From Aliishimia sp963721175 (GTDB lineage Bacteria; Pseudomonadota; Alphaproteobacteria; Rhodobacterales; Rhodobacteraceae), in NCBI GenBank assembly GCA_963721175.1, contig CAVRIG010000011.1, positions 62,001-126,000 of the forward strand: 64,000 nucleotides of DNA. Reading direction: 5' to 3'. Position 1 is the stretch's first letter; each line of letters begins with the position of its first letter. The notes beneath the pieces are model-generated. The model had not been told where the DNA came from and did not search any database. It was given only the letters and a program-made list of their open reading frames with translations. This document shows, one piece after another, positions 54,267-63,418 of this stretch. A program made the translations under genes and the position numbers.

Positions 54267-54321
54267 CTTAGGATTCAGCTACGGGCGGCGTCGGGCCGTC
54301 CCGCTTCAAAGGATGAAAGCA

Positions 54322-54378
54322 ATGGGCGACAAGAAGGCAAAACCGTCCAAACCCGGTGACAAGACGACCAAGAAGTAA
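54322..54378 (+). CDS. 18-residue Lys-rich small protein with own ribosome binding site and terminator
   Basis: A tiny reading frame encoding MGDKKAKPSKPGDKTTKK. AAAGGA lies 8 bases before its ATG; an in-frame ATG at 54313 would add three residues but has no box. It is followed at once by a 12-base-pair terminator hairpin, and its upstream region has an inverted repeat and a GTGATCAC site. This makes it a compact, probably independent transcription unit. The peptide is one-third Lys with Pro and Thr, like an intrinsically disordered nucleic-acid-binding tail. No family recognised. It may instead be a small RNA. Confidence 0.55.
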   Translation: MGDKKAKPSKPGDKTTKK

Positions 54379-54394
54379 ACCGTTCCCTCGGTTG

Positions 54395-54431
54395 GCCGCC
54401 ATGCCGAGTTGCTGCGGCGTGGCGGCATTTC
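54395..54431 (+). terminator. Strong terminator hairpin after the small Lys-rich ORF
   Basis: GCCGCCATGCCG (54395-54406), an 8-base loop, CGGCGTGGCGGC (54415-54426), then ATTTCT. Twelve pairs including one G-U, starting 16 bases after the stop. Confidence 0.75.
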
Positions 54432-54496
54432 TGGGCTGCGCAGCAACTTGTTTCCCGCATCGGCAGGCGACGTCCTGCCCGGCCGGGATCGACCCC

Positions 54497-55687
54497 TCAT
54501 TCCACCGGTGTGCCGAAGATGGTCGCCAACGCTCCCATGACCGCTATAAGGGAGAAGAGGACCGCCTTGACGGATTGCCCTGTCCTGCGTGCGGACACCG
54601 CAGCGATGCCGGCCTGCAGCGCGTAGTATGCGGCGAACGCGCGGGACGCATAGCTTATGATTTCGAATATGTTGGCTGTCCAGGTCAGGAAAATCCCGGA
54701 ACCCGCGATCAGCGCATAGGCTTGTCTGGATGTGATCCAGCCGCGGGTCAGTTCGGTGATCAATCCGCCGGACCCGCTCGTGTCGGCAATCGCGGCGCTG
54801 AACTGCGCACTCAACGCCGCGCCCACGAGAAGCACCGGCAGGATCGGGGCCACGACGTTCATGAGATCGATGATCGCGGTCTCGTTGAGTGTCATGACAT
54901 TCATCTCGAAGGCGTAGGTCAGCAGAGCGACATAGGTCAGATAGATGGCCGCCGACAGCCACTGGGCGATCTTCATCGACCGGATACGCGTCGCCGCGTC
55001 ATATTCGTTGCCCAGGTAGCGCGACGTCTCGAATCCCTGGATCGTGATGATGAGACCCGCGGCCAGGGTGATGGCGGACCAGCCGGAGATCGTGGGACCG
55101 TGCATCACCAGCCCGGAGGCTTTGGCGGTTTCGCCAAAATGAAACGCCAGGCCGACCAGAAGGCCCGCGATTATCGAAAGCTTCAGCCCGACCGAGACCT
55201 GTTCGAGCCGTTCCAGCGCGGAAAACCCGCGCGACCACCCGACGAGGAGAATGAGAAGGAAGACGCCCGTCGTCAGCAACCGGGCGTGATACCGGTCATC
55301 CAGAGCGGTCAGTCTGACGCCGAAGGCCCCGAAGAGGTTGAGGTAGTACGCGACCGAAATCACGTAGGCGAAGGCGAGAACGGCGGAGGCCAACGTCTCG
55401 ACATGCTCCGCGAGCGCGGACCGGTCTTCGACCGCGTCGATCCTCTTGATGTTGAAGCGGATTGCCCCGCCGAAAAGATAGGCCGTCACACACAATCCGA
55501 GCATGACGAAGGGCGCATAGCCGCCGTAGCTGATATCCAGGATCGGGCCGAGAACGAGGAAGCCGCTGCCGATGATGGACGCCAGCGGCGTGATGGTCGC
55601 CCGCCACAATCCTGCATTCGCCAAACGCGGCCACATGAGAAGCGCGCCGCTCAGGATCACGGCGATCAGGATGGCGGCATTCAGCAT
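54497..55687 (-). CDS. APC superfamily amino acid permease-like protein
   Basis: A 396-residue membrane protein with about eleven to twelve helices, resembling APC-superfamily transporters. The early ATITPLASIIGSGFLVLGPI near residue 35 resembles the helix 1 G-S/A-G substrate loop. Later parts are TIQGFETSRYLGNEYDAATR near residue 215, a helix 6-like turn typical of APC transporters, and SAAIADTSGSGGLITELTRG near residue 300. Substrate is unknown. It follows the coiled-coil gene by 52 bases on the same strand. Confidence 0.75.
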   Translation of the reverse strand: MLNAAILIAVILSGALLMWPRLANAGLWRATITPLASIIGSGFLVLGPILDISYGGYAPFVMLGLCVTAYLFGGAIRFNIKRIDAVEDRSALAEHVETLASAVLAFAYVISVAYYLNLFGAFGVRLTALDDRYHARLLTTGVFLLILLVGWSRGFSALERLEQVSVGLKLSIIAGLLVGLAFHFGETAKASGLVMHGPTISGWSAITLAAGLIITIQGFETSRYLGNEYDAATRIRSMKIAQWLSAAIYLTYVALLTYAFEMNVMTLNETAIIDLMNVVAPILPVLLVGAALSAQFSAAIADTSGSGGLITELTRGWITSRQAYALIAGSGIFLTWTANIFEIISYASRAFAAYYALQAGIAAVSARRTGQSVKAVLFSLIAVMGALATIFGTPVE

Positions 55688-55739
55688 CGGCGGCAAATCC
55701 CGGCAAGTTCGCCCCGAGCAGCGGTCGCGACCCGATGGC

Positions 55740-56003
55740 CTATCGGGACATGCCCGTGTCGATGCCGTTGATCCAGGTGATTGCGTCCTGCTCCAGTGCA
55801 GTGACGTGACGATCTTGGGTCTCGATCTCGGCCACTTCCTTGTTCAGAGCCTCCATGAGGAAACGGTACCGCGCGATCAACTCGCCGCTGGTGAGGTTGT
55901 GACCATCATTCAGGCCGCGCTTGAAGTCCATTCTCTCTCTGGCACTTGCGACCTTGGCCCCGATATCTTCCAGCTTTTCGTGCAGTTCTTCCATGGTTGA
56001 CAT
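55740..56003 (-). CDS. Small coiled-coil hypothetical protein
   Basis: An 87-residue, charged, helical protein starting MSTMEELHEKLEDIGAKVAS and continuing EALNKEVAEIETQDRHVTAL, predicted as coiled coil. No signal, Cys or membrane segment. A GGGGAG box precedes the start. It lies between maeB and the permease on the same strand, so it may be co-transcribed with the permease. Function unknown. Confidence 0.7.
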   Translation of the reverse strand: MSTMEELHEKLEDIGAKVASARERMDFKRGLNDGHNLTSGELIARYRFLMEALNKEVAEIETQDRHVTALEQDAITWINGIDTGMSR

Positions 56004-56110
56004 TCGATCATCTCCCCTATGATGCGGTCATCCTAGAGTAGCGATGCCGGGTGGACCATTCCAGATCTGCGGGCGCGATCAGTGGGCGACATGCGCGGAC
56101 GACCAGTTCG

Positions 56111-58384
56111 TCACCCGTAATGCGCGACCGGCGTGCCGGCGATGGCGGACATGTTGAGAAGCCCGCGCGCCGTGATCGAGGGCGTGACGATGTGGGCCTT
56201 GTTGCCGAGGCCCATGAGGATCGGACCGACCTCGAGACCGCCGCCCTTCGTCTTGAGGATGTTGCGCACGCCCGACGCGGCGTCGGCATGCGCGAAGATC
56301 AGGATGTTCGCGGCACCCTCCATTCGGTTGCCGGGCAGGATCCGCGCGCGCAGCTCCGGATCGAGCGCGGTGTCGATGTTCATCTCGCCTTCGTAGCAGA
56401 AATCCCGCGGGATCCGATCCAGGATCTCCATCGCCTGGCGCAGCCGCAGACCGGAGCCGTAGCTCTGGTTGCCGAACTGAGAGAGCGAGCAGAAGGCGAT
56501 GTTGGGCGTGATGCCGAAACGCTTGACGTGACGGGCGGCGCCGATTGCGATGTCGGCCAGCGCCTGCGGTTCGGGCGTGGTGTGGACATGGGTGTCGGCG
56601 ATGAAGAGCGGGCCGTCCTCGAGGATCATCATGCTCATCGAGCCGACCGGCCTCAGCCCGTCGCGGCCCAGCACCTGCTCGATGTAGTTGAGGTGCCAGC
56701 GGTATTCGCCGAAGGTGCCGCAGATCATGCTGTCGGCGTCCCCGCGCTGCACGGCCACGGCGCCGATGGCGGTGGTGTTGGTGCGCATGATAGCGCGGGC
56801 GAGATCGGGCGTCACCCCGCGCCGGGCCATCAGCTCGTGGTAGGTTTCCCAGTAATCGCGGTAGCGCGGGTCGTTTTCGGGGTTCACGATCTCGAAATCG
56901 CGGCCGGGCCGGACGGTCAGCCCGTGGCGTTCGCAGCGGGTCTCGATCACCTCCGGCCGGCCGATCAGGATCGGCTTTTCGGGCGTTTCCTCGAGGATCG
57001 CCTGCGCCGCGCGGAGCACGCGTTCGTCCTCGCCCTCGGTGAAGACGATGCGGCGCGAGGCGGTCGCGGCGGCCTCGAACACGGGCCGCATCAGCAGCGC
57101 GGACTTGAAGACCGAGGAGTTGAGTTTCTGCTTGTAGGCCTCCATGTCGGCGATCGGGCGCAGCGCCACGCCGCTCTCCATCGCCGCCTTGGCGACGGCG
57201 CCGGAGACGATGCCGATGAGGCGCGGGTCGAATGGCTTGGGGATCAGGTAATCGGCGCCGAAGTTGAGCTGCTCGCCCTTGTAGGCCGCGGCGGCCTCGG
57301 CGCTGGTGGTGGCGCGGGCGAGGCGCGCGATGCCCTCGACGCAGGCGATCTCCATCTCGTCGTTGATCGTAGTGGCCCCGACATCCAGCGCACCGCGGAA
57401 GATGAACGGAAAGCAGAGCACGTTGTTGACCTGATTGGGAAAATCGCTGCGCCCCGTGGCGATGATGGCGTTTGGCGCGACGGCGCGCGCGACGTCCGGC
57501 AGGATCTCCGGCGTGGGGTTGGCGAGCGCGAAGATGATCGGGCGCTTCGCCATCTTCGCCACATGCTCGGGCTTCAGGACACCGGGCCCGGAGAGGCCGA
57601 GGAAGAGGTCGGCACCCTCGATCACGTCGTCGAGCGTGCGCAGGTCGGTCACTTGCGCGAACTCGGACTTGGCGGGGTTCATGTCCTCGGTCCGGCCTTC
57701 GTAGACAAGGCCGTTGATGTCGCAGAGCCAGACATTCTCGCGCTTCACCCCCAGTTTGAGGAGCAGGTTGAGGCAGGCGATGCCCGCCGCCCCGCCACCG
57801 GTGGAGACGATCTTGATGTCCGCGAAGTCCTTGCCGGCGACGTAGAGCGCGTTGGTCGCCGCAGCCCCCACGACGATCGCGGTGCCGTGCTGGTCGTCGT
57901 GGAAGACCGGAATCCCCATGCGCTCGCGGCAGAGCCGTTCGACGACGAAGCAGTCGGGCGCCTTGATGTCCTCAAGGTTGATCGCACCGAAGGTCGGCTC
58001 GAGCGCGCAGACGATCTCGGCCAGTTTCTCGGGGTCGGGTTCGTTCACCTCGATGTCGAAGCAGTCGATGCCGGCGAATTTCTTGAAGAGCACGGCCTTG
58101 CCCTCCATCACCGGCTTGGACGCCAGCGCGCCGATGTTGCCGAGCCCCAGCACCGCGGTGCCGTTGGTCACGACGGCGACGAGGTTGCCGCGGGCGGTGT
58201 AGTCGCGGGCGGTCTCGGGATCGGCCTTGATTTCCAGACAGGCCTCCGCCACGCCGGGCGAGTAGGCGCGGGCGAGGTCGCGGCCATTGGCGAGTGGCTT
58301 GGTCGCGCGGATCTCCAGTTTTCCGGGCTTGGGGTAGCGGTGATAGTCGAGTGCGGCTTCGCGCAGGTTAGCATTGTCGGACAT
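56111..58384 (-). CDS. maeB: NADP-dependent malic enzyme with phosphotransacetylase-like C-terminal domain
   Basis: A 757-residue fusion protein. The malic-enzyme half (residues 1 to about 430) has ARAYSPGVAEACLEIKADPE, FDIEVNEPDPEKLAEIVCAL, FHDDQHGTAIVVGAAATNAL (metal and substrate) and IVSTGGGAAGIACLNLLL (NADP). The C-terminal half, beginning near VFTEGEDERVLRAAQ, is a phosphotransacetylase-like domain usually regulatory rather than catalytic. It decarboxylates malate to pyruvate, giving NADPH during growth on C4 or C2 substrates. An inverted repeat CCGGTAA/TTACCGG lies just upstream. Start at 58384 follows family N-termini. Confidence 0.95.
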   Translation of the reverse strand: MSDNANLREAALDYHRYPKPGKLEIRATKPLANGRDLARAYSPGVAEACLEIKADPETARDYTARGNLVAVVTNGTAVLGLGNIGALASKPVMEGKAVLFKKFAGIDCFDIEVNEPDPEKLAEIVCALEPTFGAINLEDIKAPDCFVVERLCRERMGIPVFHDDQHGTAIVVGAAATNALYVAGKDFADIKIVSTGGGAAGIACLNLLLKLGVKRENVWLCDINGLVYEGRTEDMNPAKSEFAQVTDLRTLDDVIEGADLFLGLSGPGVLKPEHVAKMAKRPIIFALANPTPEILPDVARAVAPNAIIATGRSDFPNQVNNVLCFPFIFRGALDVGATTINDEMEIACVEGIARLARATTSAEAAAAYKGEQLNFGADYLIPKPFDPRLIGIVSGAVAKAAMESGVALRPIADMEAYKQKLNSSVFKSALLMRPVFEAAATASRRIVFTEGEDERVLRAAQAILEETPEKPILIGRPEVIETRCERHGLTVRPGRDFEIVNPENDPRYRDYWETYHELMARRGVTPDLARAIMRTNTTAIGAVAVQRGDADSMICGTFGEYRWHLNYIEQVLGRDGLRPVGSMSMMILEDGPLFIADTHVHTTPEPQALADIAIGAARHVKRFGITPNIAFCSLSQFGNQSYGSGLRLRQAMEILDRIPRDFCYEGEMNIDTALDPELRARILPGNRMEGAANILIFAHADAASGVRNILKTKGGGLEVGPILMGLGNKAHIVTPSITARGLLNMSAIAGTPVAHYG

Positions 58385-58400
58385 GGTGACGGCCTCCTCC

Positions 58401-58435
58401 CCGGTAAACTGGATTGACGTTGAACTGGTTACCGG
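58401..58435. promoter_or_regulatory. Inverted repeat CCGGTAA ... TTACCGG upstream of maeB
   Basis: CCGGTAA (58401-58407) and TTACCGG (58429-58435) with a 21-base spacer, 17-51 bases before the maeB start. The right half is part of CTGGTTACCGG. Possibly an operator bound by a dimeric repressor; the proximity to the start is suggestive, but there is no second copy in the window. Confidence 0.4.
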
Positions 58436-58510
58436 AACCTGCGCGCATGGTCGGACGCCCGCAGCGGCCATCAAACGGAGCACGCGTCCTGCGTGCAAGT
58501 CCTTTCTTGA

Positions 58511-58578
58511 GGGGGCTCTGCCCCCAAGGCTGCGCGAGACGCGCAGCCGCCCCGAGGTATTTCGCCGACCCAAAGAAG
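58511..58578. repeat. Dispersed hairpin repeat, copy 1
   Basis: GGGGGCTCTGCCCCC (58511-58525), then a second hairpin GGCTGCGC-GAGAC-GCGCAGCC (58528-58548), then GAGGTATTTCGCCGACC with CAAAGAAG to 58578. The last part recurs at 62700-62723. Rhodobacterales genomes commonly carry intergenic units made of a G/C-rich hairpin followed by such a conserved tail. It lies between maeB and the VOC/bicupin gene. Confidence 0.7.
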
Positions 58579-58657
58579 CGCGAGGGCGGGGCTTGCATGT
58601 TGTCTTGCCGCACGAAAAGATGGCATTCCCATCCAGCACAGGGAAGCGGGTGAGACG

Positions 58658-59747
58658 ATGCAGAACATTCGAGCCGAGATCCTTCTGCCGACGCAGGAGT
58701 TGAGGGACGACATCCCGTTCTTCACCAAGACGCTGGGCATGCGGATGGACGAAATCTTTCCGGCCGATGATCCGCGCGAGGCGGTTTTTTCCGGTCACGG
58801 ATGCCGGGTGCGGGTGCGCAAGGGGGCGGACGTGACGCCCGGCGTGCTGAGGATCCTGGCTGACGACCCGGTGCTTGTCGCGGGCGGCGAGACCGAGTTG
58901 GCGGCGCCGAATGGCACGCGGGTCGAGATCGCACGGCTGAACCCGCCGGTGGAGATGCCGGCGACGCAGCATCACTTCGTCGTCCGGCGGCTGGCCGATG
59001 AGGCGCCGTGGATCGTGGGGCGCGCGGGCATGCAGTACCGCGACCTGATCCCCGACCGGCTGGGCGGGTCGATCATCGCGAGCCACATCCGGATCCCCGA
59101 GGCCGGGCCGGTGCCGGACATGGTGCATTTCCATTCCGTCGGGATTTCAGCTGATCTTCTGCTATCGGGGTTGGGTGGATCTGGTCTACGAGGACCAGGG
59201 CGAGCCGTTCCGGTTGCACGCCGGCAATTGCGTGATCCAGCCGCCGGAGATCCGCCACCGGGTGCTGCATTCTGGCGACAACCTGGAGGTGATCGAAATC
59301 GGCGTGCCGGCGGAGCATGTCACCACGCTCGACCACGAGATGCTGCTGCCGAACGCGACTGTGAACCCGGATCGGCGCTGGGACGGGCAGCGGTTCGTGC
59401 ATCACAAGGCGGACGTGGCCCGGTGGGAGCCGTTCAGGGTGCCGGGCTTCGTCGCGCGGGATACTGGGATTGCCGCCAATACCGGCGGCGTGGCGGGGGT
59501 GCAGGTGGTGCGGCCGGATGGCGCGGCATCGCCGTGGCATAGCCACGATTGCGATATCCATTTCAGTTTCGTCATGGCGGGCGCAATGCGGCTCGAGGGC
59601 GAGGGGCAGGAAATGCAGGATCTTGCGGCGGGCGATGCATTCGTGATCCCGCCGGGCATGAAGGTGCGGTATTCGGACCCGTCGGAGGATCTGGAATGGC
59701 TCGAGGTGGCCTTGCCCGGACAATTCGCCACGAACGTGGAGGCATGA
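58658..59747 (+). CDS. VOC-like plus bicupin domain protein, frameshifted
   Basis: A protein of about 362 residues after removing one extra G from the GGG at 59141-59143. The first 60 residues (ILLPTQELRDDIPFFTKTLG) look like a glyoxalase/VOC-type half-domain. Two cupin domains follow: MVHFHSVGFQLIFCYRGWVD with EIRHRVLHSGDN near residues 155-215, and SPWHSHDCDIHFSFVMAGAM with DAFVIPPGMKVRYSD near residues 290-340, each supplying His and Glu/Asp metal-ligand candidates. Reaction unknown. It directly precedes cdd by one base and starts the pyrimidine salvage operon. The frameshift is probably an error. Confidence 0.75.
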
Positions 59748-59748
59748 G

Positions 59749-60153
59749 ATGTCGCTGAGGGACGCGGCACTGGCCGTGCGCGCGCGGGCCTACGTGCCCT
59801 ATTCGGGCTTTCACGTGGGCGCGGCCCTGCGGGGGGCGGGCGGTGGCGTTCACGTCGGCTGCAACGTGGAGAACGTGGCTTACCCCGAGGGAACCTGTGC
59901 CGAAGCGGGTGCCATCGCGGCGATGATCGCCGGCGGCGAGACGCGGATCGCGGAGGTTTACGTGGTGGCCGACAGCCCGGTGCCGGTGACGCCCTGCGGT
60001 GGGTGCCGCCAGAAGCTGGCCGAGTTCGGCGCAGGCGACGTGCGGGTGACGATGGCGACGCTGGCGGGCGCCGAGACGGTGATGACGCTGGCCGAACTGC
60101 TGCCGGGCGCGTTTGGCGCCGAGCATATGGCCGAACACATGGATGGGGCCTGA
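59749..60153 (+). CDS. cdd: Cytidine deaminase
   Basis: A 134-residue zinc enzyme that converts cytidine and deoxycytidine to uridine and deoxyuridine. The zinc and catalytic motif is VENVAYPEGTCAEAGAI (Cys with catalytic Glu) near residue 43, and the second pair is VTPCGGCRQKLAEFG near residue 80. The N-terminal RAYVPYSGFHVGAAL is typical. It follows the VOC/bicupin gene by one base and ends just before deoA. Confidence 0.95.
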   Translation: MSLRDAALAVRARAYVPYSGFHVGAALRGAGGGVHVGCNVENVAYPEGTCAEAGAIAAMIAGGETRIAEVYVVADSPVPVTPCGGCRQKLAEFGAGDVRVTMATLAGAETVMTLAELLPGAFGAEHMAEHMDGA

Positions 60154-60163
60154 CCGGGCATGG

Positions 60164-61468
60164 ATGCGCGCGCGGGTCATCGCGAAGCTGAGGCGTGGAC
60201 AGAGCCCGGACCGTGACGAATTGACGTGGTTCGCGCAGGGGTTGGCGGATTTATCCGTGAGTGATGCGCAGGCCGGGGCCTTTGCCATGGGCGTGTGCCT
60301 GACCGGGCTCGACGCGGATGGTCGGGTGGCGCTGACCCTGGCGATGCGGGATTCGGGGCGCGTGCTGGATTGGTCGGGGCTGGGCAAGCCAGTGCTCGAC
60401 AAGCACTCCACCGGGGGAATCGGAGATTGTGTGAGTTTGGTGCTGGCCCCTGCGCTGGCGGCGTCGGGTGCCGCGGTGCCGATGATTTCCGGCCGCGGGC
60501 TGGGGCATACCGGCGGCACGCTCGACAAGATGGAGAGCATTCCCGGCGTCAGCACCTCGCTCGACGATGTGCGGCTGGCCAACGCGATGGAACAGGCGGG
60601 TGCGGCCATCGTGGGGGCGAGCGCGGATATCGCGCCGGCGGACAAGCGGCTTTACGCGGTGCGGGACGTGACGGCCACCGTGGAAAGCCTGGATCTGATC
60701 ACCGCGTCGATCCTGTCGAAGAAGCTGGCCGCGGGGCTCGACGGTCTGGTGCTGGACGTGAAGGTCGGATCGGGCGCTTTCATGAAGGACATGAAGGACG
60801 CGACGGCGCTGGCCGAGGCGCTGGTGGCAACGGCCAATGCGGCCGGGTGTCCGACTGCGGCGCTGATCTCGGACATGAACCAGCCGCTGGTGCCGAGCCT
60901 CGGAAATGCGCTGGAGGTGGCGGAGGTCGCCCGCGTGCTGACCGGGCAGTCGAAGGGCCGCATCTTCGAACTCTGCGCTGCGTTGGGCGGCGTGCTGTTG
61001 GAGGGCGCAGGAATGGTGGCGGACGTGCAGTCGGGTGCGGACCAGATCGCGGGCGTGATTTCGGATGGCAGTGCGGCGGAGACCTTCGGGCGGATGATCG
61101 CCGCGCAGGGCGGGCCGCTGTCCTTCCTGGAAACCTGGGAGCGGTTCCTGCCCGAAGCCACCGTGATCCGCGAGGTGAAGGCGCGCGAGGCCGGTCATGT
61201 CTGCGAGATCGACGGTGAGGCCCTGGGACTGGCGGTCGTGGCGTTGGGCGGGGGCCGGCAGGTGGAGAGCGATGTCGTGGATCCGTCCGTGGGATTTTCG
61301 GCGCTGGTTCCGCTGGGGACGAAGGTGGCGGCCGGCGACCTGCTGGGGGTCGTGCATGCGGTACGGCCGGAGGCGGCGGACCGGGCGGAGGCCGCGCTGC
61401 GCGCGGCAATCCGCGTCGGCCCGCAGGCACCGCACGTGCCGGACCTCATCCGCGCGCGGGTGGGCTGA
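60164..61468 (+). CDS. deoA: Thymidine phosphorylase
   Basis: A pyrimidine nucleoside phosphorylase of about 434 residues that releases thymine (or uracil) and deoxyribose 1-phosphate. The N-terminal helical domain (AKLRRGQSPDRDELTWF) leads to the family signature KHSTGGIGDCVSLVLAPALA near residue 78 and GRGLGHTGGTLDKMESIPG near residue 110. The glycine loop and substrate Lys are in LDLITASILSKKLAAGLDGL near residue 183. The start is uncertain (60143 or 60164). The stop overlaps the ATG of deoB. Confidence 0.94.
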   Translation: MRARVIAKLRRGQSPDRDELTWFAQGLADLSVSDAQAGAFAMGVCLTGLDADGRVALTLAMRDSGRVLDWSGLGKPVLDKHSTGGIGDCVSLVLAPALAASGAAVPMISGRGLGHTGGTLDKMESIPGVSTSLDDVRLANAMEQAGAAIVGASADIAPADKRLYAVRDVTATVESLDLITASILSKKLAAGLDGLVLDVKVGSGAFMKDMKDATALAEALVATANAAGCPTAALISDMNQPLVPSLGNALEVAEVARVLTGQSKGRIFELCAALGGVLLEGAGMVADVQSGADQIAGVISDGSAAETFGRMIAAQGGPLSFLETWERFLPEATVIREVKAREAGHVCEIDGEALGLAVVALGGGRQVESDVVDPSVGFSALVPLGTKVAAGDLLGVVHAVRPEAADRAEAALRAAIRVGPQAPHVPDLIRARVG

Positions 61469-62644
61469 TGCCTCGCGCGCTCCTCGTTGTGATGGACTCG
61501 GTCGGGATCGGCGGCGCGCCGGATGCCGGGGAGTATTTCAACGGATCGGTGCCCGATACCGGCGCCAACACCGTCGGGCACGTGGCGGACTGGTGTACGG
61601 CAGTGCGTGGCGCGCCGTTGCGTCTGCCGGTGCTGGCGGGGCTGGGTCTGGGGGCGGCGCTGCGGTCGGCCTCGGGGCATATCGCGCCGTCTTTGGAGAC
61701 CGAAGTCACCGGGACGTGGGGCGTCGCGTCGGAGGAATTCGCAGGGCAAGGACACGCCGTCCGGCCATTGGGAGCTGGCCGGGCTGCCGGTGCCGTGGGA
61801 GTGGCACTACTTTCCCGACGCGACGCCTGCGTTTCCGGAGGAGGTTGCGTCTGCGGTCTGTGCGGCGGCAGGGACGAAGGGCATCCTCGGGGATTGCCAT
61901 GCCAGCGGGACCGAGGTCGTCGCGCGTCTGGGGGAGCAGCACCAGCGGACAGGGTGGCCGATCTGCTACACCTCCGCCGACAGCGTTTTCCAGATCGCCG
62001 CGCATGAGGAGACATTCGGGCTGGCGCGGCTGCTGCGGCTTTGCGAGGACGTGGCACCGATGCTGCACGGGATGCGCGTCGGCCGTGTCATTGCGCGGCC
62101 CTTCGTCGGCGGGCCGGGGAGCTACGTACGGACCGGCAACCGGCGGGATTTCGCGATGCTGCCACCGCGGCCCGTTCTGACGAACCGGGTTCAGGACGCC
62201 GGCGGCCGCGTGTACGCGGTGGGCAAGATCGGCGACATCTTTTCGATGAGCGGCATCGACGAGGTGCGCAAGGGGGATGATGCGGCGTTGATGGGGCATC
62301 TGGGCGATCTGGTGGATGAAGCGCAGGACGGCAGCCTGACCTTCGCCAACTTCGTGGAATTCGACAGCCTTTATGGCCACCGACGCGATCCGGCCGGCTA
62401 TTCGGAGCATCTGGAGTGGTTCGATGCCGGGATCGGACGGCTCCTGCCGCGGCTGCGGGCGGGCGACCTGATGGTGATCTCGGCCGATCACGGCAACGAT
62501 CCCACCTGGATCGGCACGGATCATACGCGCGAGCGGGTTCCGGTCCTGGTTTCCGGGATCGGACCGGGCGAACTGGGGCAGATCGGGTTTGCGGACGTGG
62601 CGGAGTTGATCGGCGGGCATCTGGGGGTGCCGCGTCCGACGTGA
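61468..62644 (+). CDS. deoB: Phosphopentomutase, frameshifted
   Basis: Interconverts (deoxy)ribose 1-phosphate and 5-phosphate, linking nucleoside breakdown to central metabolism. One extra G in the GGG at 61744-61746 breaks the frame; without it the protein is 391 residues. Metal-binding and catalytic segments are VVMDSVGIGGAPDAGEYF at the N-terminus, FAGKDTPSGHWELAG near residue 93 (after correction), and near the C-terminus VISADHGNDPTWIGTDHTRE with the Asp/His metal ligands. It overlaps deoA by one base (TGATG). Confidence 0.94.
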
Positions 62645-62671
62645 GTTTTTTCGAGATCGCGGATTGCCGCG

Positions 62672-62723
62672 CCGGGGGACGCTGTCCCCCGGACCCCCTG
62701 AGGTATTTTCCGACCCAAAGAAG
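62672..62723. repeat. Dispersed hairpin repeat, copy 2
   Basis: CCGGGGGAC-GCT-GTCCCCCGG (62672-62692) followed by GACCCCCTGAGGTATTTTCC and GACCCAAAGAAG to 62723. The tail matches copy 1 (58554-58578) at nearly every position although the hairpin differs. It lies between deoB and upp and may end or attenuate transcription. Confidence 0.7.
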
Positions 62724-62783
62724 GAGGGGAGTTGCGCTGATCCGCCGGTCGGGGCAGTAAGTCGGCGTGAGACGGAGGCGCCG

Positions 62784-63418
62784 ATGACCGAGCATTTGAC
62801 CGTGGTGAAGCATCCGCTGGTGCAGCACAAGCTGACGCTGATGCGGGAGAAGCAGACCTCCACCGCCGTGTTCCGGCAGTTGCTGCGCGAGATCAGCCAG
62901 CTTCTGGCCTACGAGATCACGCGCGAACTGCCGATGACCACGCAGACGATCGAGACGCCCATGGCGAGGATGGAGGCGCCGGTCCTGGCGGGCAAGAAGC
63001 TCGCGCTGGTGTCGATCCTGCGGGCGGGGAACGGGCTGCTTGGACGGGGTGCTGGAACTGATCCCGTCGGCGCGGGTCGGGTTCGTCGGGCCTCTACCGC
63101 GACGAGGCGACGCTGCAGCCGGTGCAGTATTACTTCAAGGTGCCGGAAGGCTTGGAGGATCGGCTGGTGATCGCGGTCGACCCGATGCTGGCCACCGGGA
63201 ATTCGTCCGCTGCTGCGATCGATCTGCTCAAGCAGGCCGGGGCGCGGTCGATCCGGTTCATGTGCCTGCTGGCCGCACCCGAGGGCGTGGCGCGTATGAA
63301 GGAGGCGCATCCGGACGTGCCCATCGTCACCGCGGCGCTCGACGACCGGCTGAACGACGTCGGATACATCGTACCGGGCCTGGGCGATGCCGGAGACCGG
63401 ATGTTCGGCACCAAGTGA
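62784..63418 (+). CDS. upp: Uracil phosphoribosyltransferase, doubly frameshifted
   Basis: Recycles uracil with PRPP to UMP. Two extra bases (TT at 63040-63041 and CC at 63091-63092) break the frame; removing both restores 210 residues. The N-terminus is MTEHLTVVKHPLVQHKLTLM, the effector region GLLDGVLELIPSARVGF, then RDEATLQPVQYYFKVPEGL, the PRPP loop VDPMLATGNSSAAAIDLLKQ near residue 130 and the end GYIVPGLGDAGDRMFGTK. All conserved parts are intact in one frame or another, so the shifts are probably sequence errors. It ends the pyrimidine salvage operon. Confidence 0.94.

Noticed and set aside
52412..54271. A 619-codon plus-strand frame opposite prpE
   Set aside because: Shadow of prpE, for the same reasons as the other antisense frames.
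56051..58417. A 788-codon plus-strand frame opposite maeB
   Set aside because: Antisense shadow of the malic enzyme gene; the composition is typical of GC-driven shadow frames and no domain is visible.
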